NCBI GenBank assembly: GCA_963714145.1
Contig: OY970235.1
Location: 6,324,001 to 6,388,000, forward strand
Reading direction: 5' to 3'
Origin: JBBWZH01 sp035544115
GTDB taxonomy: Bacteria; Actinomycetota; Actinomycetes; Mycobacteriales; CADCTP01
DNA: 64,000 bases
Shown: piece after piece, positions 59,004 through 64,000 of the stretch
Numbering within the stretch: the first letter of the stretch is position 1
Layout of the letters: each line of letters begins with the position of its first letter
Notes under the pieces: generated by a model
The model's database searches: none
The model's input: only the letters and a program-made list of their open reading frames with translations
Told to the model about the DNA's origin: nothing
Program-made: the position numbers and the translations under genes

Positions 59004-60659
59004 TCAGCCCCAGTGGGCCGTCGACCAGTCGTCGCTGGACCAGTACCGGGCCACCCAGCCACCGCCGGTCCAGGCGCCGCCGGACCAGTACCGGGCCACC
59101 CAGTTCGGGTCGGTCCAGGACGTGCCGCCGGCCCACGGGCCGGACGTCCAGGTCGCCGGGGACCAGGTCCGGGACGCCCAGGAGGAGCCGGTCCAGCCGT
59201 CGCCGGCGAACCGCCAGCCCATCCAGACTCCGCCGACCCAGGCCGTCTTGGTCGCCGACTTCGGCGCCCAGGTGGCCGAGTTCCAGGCCCCGAAGATGGT
59301 GTTCTCGCCGCTCAGCGTGATGTTGCTGTCGCGCAGCACGTGGCTCGGGCCGCGGGCCGCCTCCAGCGCGCCGGTGCCGGAGGAGTGGTTCCAGCCCTGC
59401 ACGTAGGTCGGGATGTTCATGGTGGCCGCCGCGCCGACGTTCAGCTCCCGGATGCCCCGTCCGGCGGCCGTGCCGGAGACGAAGCTGCCCGACTGCATCA
59501 GCGCGAACTTGACCTGGTCCGGCGTGAGGTTCGGGTGCTGCTGCAGCAGCAGCGCGGCCGCGGCCGAGGTGATCGCGGCGGCCTGCGAGCTGCCACTGCC
59601 GCGGAACAGCGTCGTACCGACCCGGGCCGACGGGTAGCTCACGTCGATGTTCGAGCCGGGGTCGCGCAGCGAGACGATCGACTCGCCGGGGGCCAGCAGG
59701 TCGATGTTGCGCCCGAGGCCACCGCCGGTGGTGAACGGGGCGTAGTCGTCGTCGGCGGTGGTCGCGGTGCCCTTGGTGGACGCCGCGGCGACCGCGATCA
59801 CCGCCGGGTCGTTGGCCGGGTCGGTCAGGGTGCCGTCGGCCACGCCACCGTTGCCGGCCGCCGCGACCACCACGATGCCGCTGAGCCAGGCCTGCTCCAC
59901 CGCGAACTGCACCGGGTCGGTCCAGGAGACCGGGTAGCCGCCGGTGCCGTAGGAGAGGTTCAGCACCCGGATCGGGTTGGCCGGGTCGTCGTTGCGGTGC
60001 GCGATCACCCAGTCGATCGCGGCGATCGTCTGCGAGACGTCCACCGCGCCGTTCGCCGTCCCGATCTTGACCGAGGTGAGCTTGGCGTGCGGGGCGATGC
60101 CGAGCGTGCCGCTGGCGGTGTCGTTGCCGACCATGATGCCGGCCATGTGCGTGCCGTGGCCGTAGGTGTCGAGGTAGTCCAGGGTGGCCGACTGCGACTC
60201 GAAGGAGAGGTCCGGGCCGTTCACGATCTGCGCCGCGGGCAGCCCGGGCACCGCCACCACGCCGGTGTCGATCAGCGCGATGCCGACGCCCTGGCCGGTC
60301 AGGGTGGCCGCGGTGCCGGTGTTGCCGTGGATGATCGCGCGGACGTCGGCGAGCGTGGTCGCGGTCGTACCGGGGTCGGCACCGAGCCAGAGGCCGGCCC
60401 AGGCGCCGGCCTGGCCGCCGGCCAACGGGGACCCGGCCAGCTGGGACCCGGCCAGCGACGCCGGGACGGCCAGCATGACGGCGAGCGCCGCCGCGACCAC
60501 CGCGCCGCGGCGGGCCGGTCGCCCGGACCCTCCGGTTGGGCGGACGCGGTCGGCCGGGCCGGGGGCTTTGACCGGAAGAGATCGGACTTGTCGTAACGGA
60601 GGGTCGTTACTGACAATCGACTCGGGCCCGTTCCGCAATTCGCTGCCTCCGGCTGTCAT
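59004..60659 (-). CDS. Secreted subtilisin-family (S8) protease with Trp-rich tail
   Basis: 551 residues from ATG 60659. A long basic N-terminus leads to the membrane/signal segment AVVAAALAVMLAVPASLAG (about 53-71). Catalytic motifs: VGIALIDTGVVAV (Asp), YGHGTHMAGIMVG (His), VVVAAAGNGGVADG (oxyanion Asn) and FRGSGSSQAAAITSAAAALLL (Ser), where the usual GTSMA is GSSQA. From about residue 430 the tail is a Trp/Gly repeat (WNSATWAPK, WMGWRFAGDGW, GGTSWTDPNW, VARYWSGGAW) of about eight short units ending exactly at the stop, possibly a cell-wall or self-association module. Divergent from the GGDEF-ATPase gene. Confidence 0.87.
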   Translation of the reverse strand: MTAGGSELRNGPESIVSNDPPLRQVRSLPVKAPGPADRVRPTGGSGRPARRGAVVAAALAVMLAVPASLAGSQLAGSPLAGGQAGAWAGLWLGADPGTTATTLADVRAIIHGNTGTAATLTGQGVGIALIDTGVVAVPGLPAAQIVNGPDLSFESQSATLDYLDTYGHGTHMAGIMVGNDTASGTLGIAPHAKLTSVKIGTANGAVDVSQTIAAIDWVIAHRNDDPANPIRVLNLSYGTGGYPVSWTDPVQFAVEQAWLSGIVVVAAAGNGGVADGTLTDPANDPAVIAVAAASTKGTATTADDDYAPFTTGGGLGRNIDLLAPGESIVSLRDPGSNIDVSYPSARVGTTLFRGSGSSQAAAITSAAAALLLQQHPNLTPDQVKFALMQSGSFVSGTAAGRGIRELNVGAAATMNIPTYVQGWNHSSGTGALEAARGPSHVLRDSNITLSGENTIFGAWNSATWAPKSATKTAWVGGVWMGWRFAGDGWTGSSWASRTWSPATWTSGPWAGGTSWTDPNWVARYWSGGAWTGGGWVARYWSSDDWSTAHWG

Positions 60660-60752
60660 CGCACTCGCTCTTCGTAATCAGTAGGGCATTTCGCAAAATG
60701 AGAATGGATAGCCGAGCTAGAGTACCGGCGATCACCCAGCAGAGGACTAGCC

Positions 60753-63700
60753 ATCCGCAACCAGGAAAACCTGGTTGCAACGGCGGCACAAGCGAGGGGC
60801 GGTGGCCCGATCTCCGAGCTGATCTCCGATCCGGTCACCGGAGCCAGCCCCCGGGCGCTGCTCGAGCCACGGCTGGCCGACGAACTGAGCCGGGCCGCCC
60901 AGACCGGCGGCAACTGCGCGCTGTTCCTGTTCGACCTCGACTTCTTCAAGACCGTGAACGACGTCTACGGGCACCTGCGCGGCGATCTGGTACTGCGCCA
61001 GTTCGCCAACCGGGTGGCCGGCGTGGCCGGCCCGGACGCCGTGCTGTTCCGGTACGGCGGCGACGAGTTCGTGCTGCTGGTGCCGGACACCGGCCGGGAG
61101 GACGCGGTGGCCCTGGCGCTGCGGCTGACCGCGGCGATCCGGGACGAGGAGTTCGCCGGCGACCCGCCGCTGCAACTGTCGGTCAGCCTGGGCCTCGCCA
61201 CCTACCCGCAGGACGGCGCCGACCCGGCCAGCCTGCTCGGCCGCGCCGACCGGCGGACGTACCTGGCGAAGCGGCGTGGCCGGGACTGCGCGGTGGCCGA
61301 CGACGACGACCTGAGCCTGGAACCGGCGTCGTCCCGGCTCTGGGAGCGGGACGCGGCGCTGGCGGCGGCGCAGGCGTTCCTGGCCCGGCTGCCCGCGGAC
61401 CGGCGCGGCACGCTACGGGTGACCGGCCCGCGCGGCGCCGGGCACACCCGGTTCCTGGCCGAGGTCATCAAGATCGCGAAGCTGCACGGGCTGGCCGTAC
61501 TGCCGGTGCCGGCGGCGCCGGAGCCGCTGCCCACCGCGCCGGACCGGCCCGGCGTGGGCGTCCTGCTGCTGGCCGATCGGGACGCGACCGACCGGCTGGC
61601 CGAGGCGGTCACCCACGTCGAGACCGCCCAGCTCGGCGCCGGCCAGCTCGGGGCCGGGCCGCTGGGCGCCAGGCGGGGCGGGGCCGGGCGCGCGGCGGGC
61701 GTGATCGGGCTGGTCTGCGCGGCCACCGGCCCGCTGGACGCGATCGACGCGGCCAACGCGGTCGGCCTGCCGGTGCGCGGCAGTGTCGAGCTGGAGCCGT
61801 GGACCCCGGCCGCGGTGCGGATCTGCGTGCGCACCAAGCTCGGCGGTGAACCGAGCCGGACGCTGGTCAACTGGCTGACCGGGCAGACCGGCGGCATCCC
61901 GGGCCGGGTGGTCCGCGAGCTGGAGCGGCTGCAGGAGCGCGGCGGCCTGGTCGCCACCGACGGCGCCGGCTGGACGGTGGCGGCCGACATGCTGGGCCAG
62001 CCACGCCGCCGGGTCCGGCTGCCGGCGCCGATGAGCGGGCTGCTCGGCCGGGACCGCGAGCAGGGCCGGCTGGTCGCGATGCTGGCCGGCGGTGGCCGGC
62101 TGGTCACCCTGGTCGGCCCCGGCGGTATCGGCAAGACCCGGCTCTCGGTGGCGGTGGCCACGGCGGTGGCCGAGGAGTTCACCGGCGGCGTCGTGTTCGT
62201 CCCGCTGGCCGAGACGAGCAGCACCGAGCAGGTGCTGGCCGCGGTGGCCGGGGCGCTGGAGCTGGCCGACGGGTCCGGGCAGCCGCTGCTGCCGGCGCTG
62301 GCCGAGCACCTGGGCGCGGCGTCGCTGCTGCTGGTGCTGGACAACTTCGAGCAGGTGCTGGCGGCCGGCCCGGTGATCGGCGAACTGCTCGCCGCCGCGC
62401 CGCACGTGGCCGCGCTGGTGACCAGCCGGGAGCCGCTGGAGCTGTACGGCGAGCAGGTGTACCGGGTGCCGCCGCTGTCGCTGCCCGACCCCGCGCTGCT
62501 GCCGCCCGGGGTGCCCGGGGTGACCCGGGCACTGACCGAGTCACCGGCGGTGGCGCTGTTCGACGAACGGGCCCGGGCCGCGGACGCCGACTTCGAGCTC
62601 ACCCCGCAGACGCTGCCGGCGGTGGTCGCGCTGTGCCGCCGGCTGGACGGGCTGCCGCTGGCGATCGAACTGGCCGCCGCCCGGGTCGGCCGGTGGAGCC
62701 CGCAGGCCCTGCTGGACCGGTTGCACCTGCACCTGGACGGTCTCGGCACCGGCCCGCGGGACCGGCCGGAACGGCAGCAGACCCTGCGCGGCGCCATCGG
62801 CTGGAGCTACCGGCTGCTCGAGCCGGCCGAACGGGAGCTGTTCCGGACGCTGGCGGTGTTCATCGGCGGCGCGACTGTCGCGGCGGCGACGGCGGTGGCC
62901 GCCGGCCCGGGCCGGCCGGCCGACCTGGCCGCCCGGCTGGCGTCCCTCGCGGCAAAAAGCCTGTTGGTGGAGGAGATGGCGGACGACGGCGTACGGTATC
63001 GAATGCTGGAGACGATCTGGACTTACGCGGCGGGACAATTGGCCGAGGATCCAGACGCCGAGCTGGTGTATGCCAGGCATGCGGCGTACTACGTGGCGTT
63101 TGCCGAGCAGTCCGGGCAGGCGATGGCCGGGCCGGGGCAGGCGGCGGCCGCCGACCGGCTGGAACGCGAGTACCAGAACCTGCGCGCCGCCATCGAGTGG
63201 ATCCTGGCCACCGGCGACGCCGCCAGCGCCGCCCGGGTCTGCCTCGGCCTCTGGCGCTACTGGCGCAACGGCTACCACCTCGCCGAGGGCCGGCAGTGGC
63301 TGGCCCAGGTGCTCGCGCTGCCCGGTCGGCTGCCGGACGACGTCCGGGCCCGGGTGCTGCACCCGGCCGCGGTGCTGGCCGCCGCCCAGGACGACCACGA
63401 GACCGCCGGCCAGCTCGCCGCGGAGAGCCTGCACCTGGCCCAGGCCGCGGGCGACCTGGAGACCACCGCGCAGGCCCGCAACGCCGCCGGGATCGCCGCG
63501 ATCGGCGCCGGCAACTACCTGACCGCCGCCAGCCACTTCCGGCACAGCCTGGCCATCTTCCGGCAGCTGACCGACCAGCACGGCACCGCGGTCGCGCTCG
63601 GCAACCTGGCCAAGCTCGCGCTGCGGCTGGACGACATCGAGGCGGCCACCACCTACATCGACGAGTGCCTGGCGATCGAGCGGGCCGACGGCAACACGTT

Positions 63701-64000
63701 CGGCATCGTGCTAGGGCTGGAGACGCTGGCCCGGATCCTGCTGGTCCGGCAGGACTACCCGGGCGCGCGGGCGGCGCTGCAGGAGAGCCACACGCTCAGC
63801 CGCACGCTGGGCGACCCGTACGGCGAGGCGATGGCGCTGCACCAGCTGGGCCTCACCGCGCAGGACGCCGGCGACCCGCCGGAGGCGCTCACCCTGCTGG
63901 CCGACGCGCTGGTCCGCCGGCACGACCTGGACGACCGGGAGGACCTCGCGATCTCCCTGGACTGCCTGGCGAACCTGCTGGCCAGCAGCAACCCGACGCT
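60753..64000 (+). CDS. GGDEF - STAND ATPase - TPR fusion protein (3' end outside window)
   Basis: The frame is open from an in-frame stop at 60699 to the window edge. GGDEF-like domain at the N-terminus: LFLFDLDFFKTVNDVYGHLRGD, FRYGGDEFVLL (intact GGDEF) and SVSLGLATYPQDG. A ~270-residue region follows, including a degenerate nucleotide-binding-like segment (VTGPRGAGHTRFLAEV), then a LuxR/AfsR-type STAND ATPase: RLVTLVGPGGIGKTRLSVAVA, SLLLVLDNFEQVL, RLDGLPLAIELAAARV, YRMLETIWTYA, then TPRs. No ATG, GTG or TTG precedes the GGDEF core in frame; ATC 60753 has AGAGGA six bases upstream and CTG 60771 has AGGA. The start is therefore uncertain. A C-terminal HTH may lie beyond the edge. Confidence 0.75.
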   Translation, partial: MRNQENLVATAAQARGGGPISELISDPVTGASPRALLEPRLADELSRAAQTGGNCALFLFDLDFFKTVNDVYGHLRGDLVLRQFANRVAGVAGPDAVLFRYGGDEFVLLVPDTGREDAVALALRLTAAIRDEEFAGDPPLQLSVSLGLATYPQDGADPASLLGRADRRTYLAKRRGRDCAVADDDDLSLEPASSRLWERDAALAAAQAFLARLPADRRGTLRVTGPRGAGHTRFLAEVIKIAKLHGLAVLPVPAAPEPLPTAPDRPGVGVLLLADRDATDRLAEAVTHVETAQLGAGQLGAGPLGARRGGAGRAAGVIGLVCAATGPLDAIDAANAVGLPVRGSVELEPWTPAAVRICVRTKLGGEPSRTLVNWLTGQTGGIPGRVVRELERLQERGGLVATDGAGWTVAADMLGQPRRRVRLPAPMSGLLGRDREQGRLVAMLAGGGRLVTLVGPGGIGKTRLSVAVATAVAEEFTGGVVFVPLAETSSTEQVLAAVAGALELADGSGQPLLPALAEHLGAASLLLVLDNFEQVLAAGPVIGELLAAAPHVAALVTSREPLELYGEQVYRVPPLSLPDPALLPPGVPGVTRALTESPAVALFDERARAADADFELTPQTLPAVVALCRRLDGLPLAIELAAARVGRWSPQALLDRLHLHLDGLGTGPRDRPERQQTLRGAIGWSYRLLEPAERELFRTLAVFIGGATVAAATAVAAGPGRPADLAARLASLAAKSLLVEEMADDGVRYRMLETIWTYAAGQLAEDPDAELVYARHAAYYVAFAEQSGQAMAGPGQAAAADRLEREYQNLRAAIEWILATGDAASAARVCLGLWRYWRNGYHLAEGRQWLAQVLALPGRLPDDVRARVLHPAAVLAAAQDDHETAGQLAAESLHLAQAAGDLETTAQARNAAGIAAIGAGNYLTAASHFRHSLAIFRQLTDQHGTAVALGNLAKLALRLDDIEAATTYIDECLAIERADGNTFGIVLGLETLARILLVRQDYPGARAALQESHTLSRTLGDPYGEAMALHQLGLTAQDAGDPPEALTLLADALVRRHDLDDREDLAISLDCLANLLASSNPT
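60757..60778. promoter_or_regulatory. Inverted repeat at the start region of the GGDEF-ATPase gene
   Basis: GCAACCAGG (60757-60765) and CCTGGTTGC (60770-60778) are perfect inverse complements around AAAA. This is either a 22-bp operator or an mRNA hairpin covering the initiation region, between the divergent S8 protease and this gene. Confidence 0.5.

Overview
The window is about 64 kb of very GC-rich DNA with strong G/C third-position bias. Several features suggest an actinomycete of the Micromonosporaceae (Actinoplanes-like) type: an XRE/DUF5753 regulator beside a DUF397 protein, a DasR-type operator in front of a chitinase, a DinB/DUF664 thiol-transferase-like protein, many secreted polysaccharide hydrolases, and a chemosensory cluster. 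This placement is inference. I see no rRNA, tRNA, CRISPR array, insertion sequence or integrase.

Layout. (1) 1-7.9 kb: the end of an NAD kinase-like gene, then an aminotransferase class IV gene and a sulfotransferase gene that are both broken by single-base frameshifts, an MFS exporter, a membrane family-2 glycosyltransferase, a secreted SGNH hydrolase, a methyltransferase and a DUF952 protein. (2) 8-17 kb: a STAND NTPase with TPRs, two divergent glycosyltransferases (one frameshifted beside a Gly/Pro/Ser repeat), a 12 x 15-bp minisatellite grown from a terminator arm, and a two-gene ABC exporter. (3) 17-27 kb, a polysaccharide-degradation block: GH18 chitinase with CBM2 and FnIII (frameshifted, DasR-like operator), a second SGNH hydrolase, a nucleotidyltransferase-fold protein, an expansin-like DPBB/CBM2 protein, a GH115 alpha-glucuronidase with its own promoter/operator, and a secretory lipase. 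(4) 27-35.5 kb: DUF397/XRE pair, a secreted putative propeller, a methyltransferase, an ATP-grasp/LLM-flavin oxidoreductase pair, an AAA+ ATPase, a DsbA-fold protein and a small PH-like protein.

(5) 35.8-45.6 kb: one tightly coupled operon CheW-CheR(TPR)-CheW-MCP(CHASE3)-CheA(REC)-CheB-REC/histidine kinase, followed by a hemerythrin-like gene. The composition matches a Wsp-type 'alternative' chemosensory pathway more than a flagellar one, with the diguanylate cyclase output replaced by a REC-kinase.

(6) 45.6-57.4 kb is the most unusual region. It is a minus-strand operon running DUF2997 - [4Fe-4S] radical-SAM-type activase - Ycf46-like AAA+ ATPase - small repeat ORF - three related large proteins (helical N-terminus, predicted beta-propeller, shared C-terminal motif) with a DinB gene between them - Hsp70-like ATPase - DUF1257/Ycf35. 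Homologues of two plastid/cyanobacterial conserved ORFs (ycf35, ycf46) therefore sit beside an iron-sulfur activase, a chaperone and three propeller paralogues. Most junctions are overlapping or only a few bases apart, and each of the four gaps of more than about 20 bases carries a copy of a small palindrome near GTCCACTGTGGAC. I propose this as an undescribed multiprotein system; its function is unknown.

(7) 57.5-64 kb: two secreted serine proteases (S1 and S8) and, running off the right edge, a GGDEF-STAND ATPase-TPR fusion whose frame has no standard start codon.

Recurring oddities are 12-21-bp minisatellites, often 15 bp and encoding Gly/Pro/Ala linkers, at eight loci, and a cluster of mostly +1 frameshifts in the first 19 kb that could be sequence errors or real decay.
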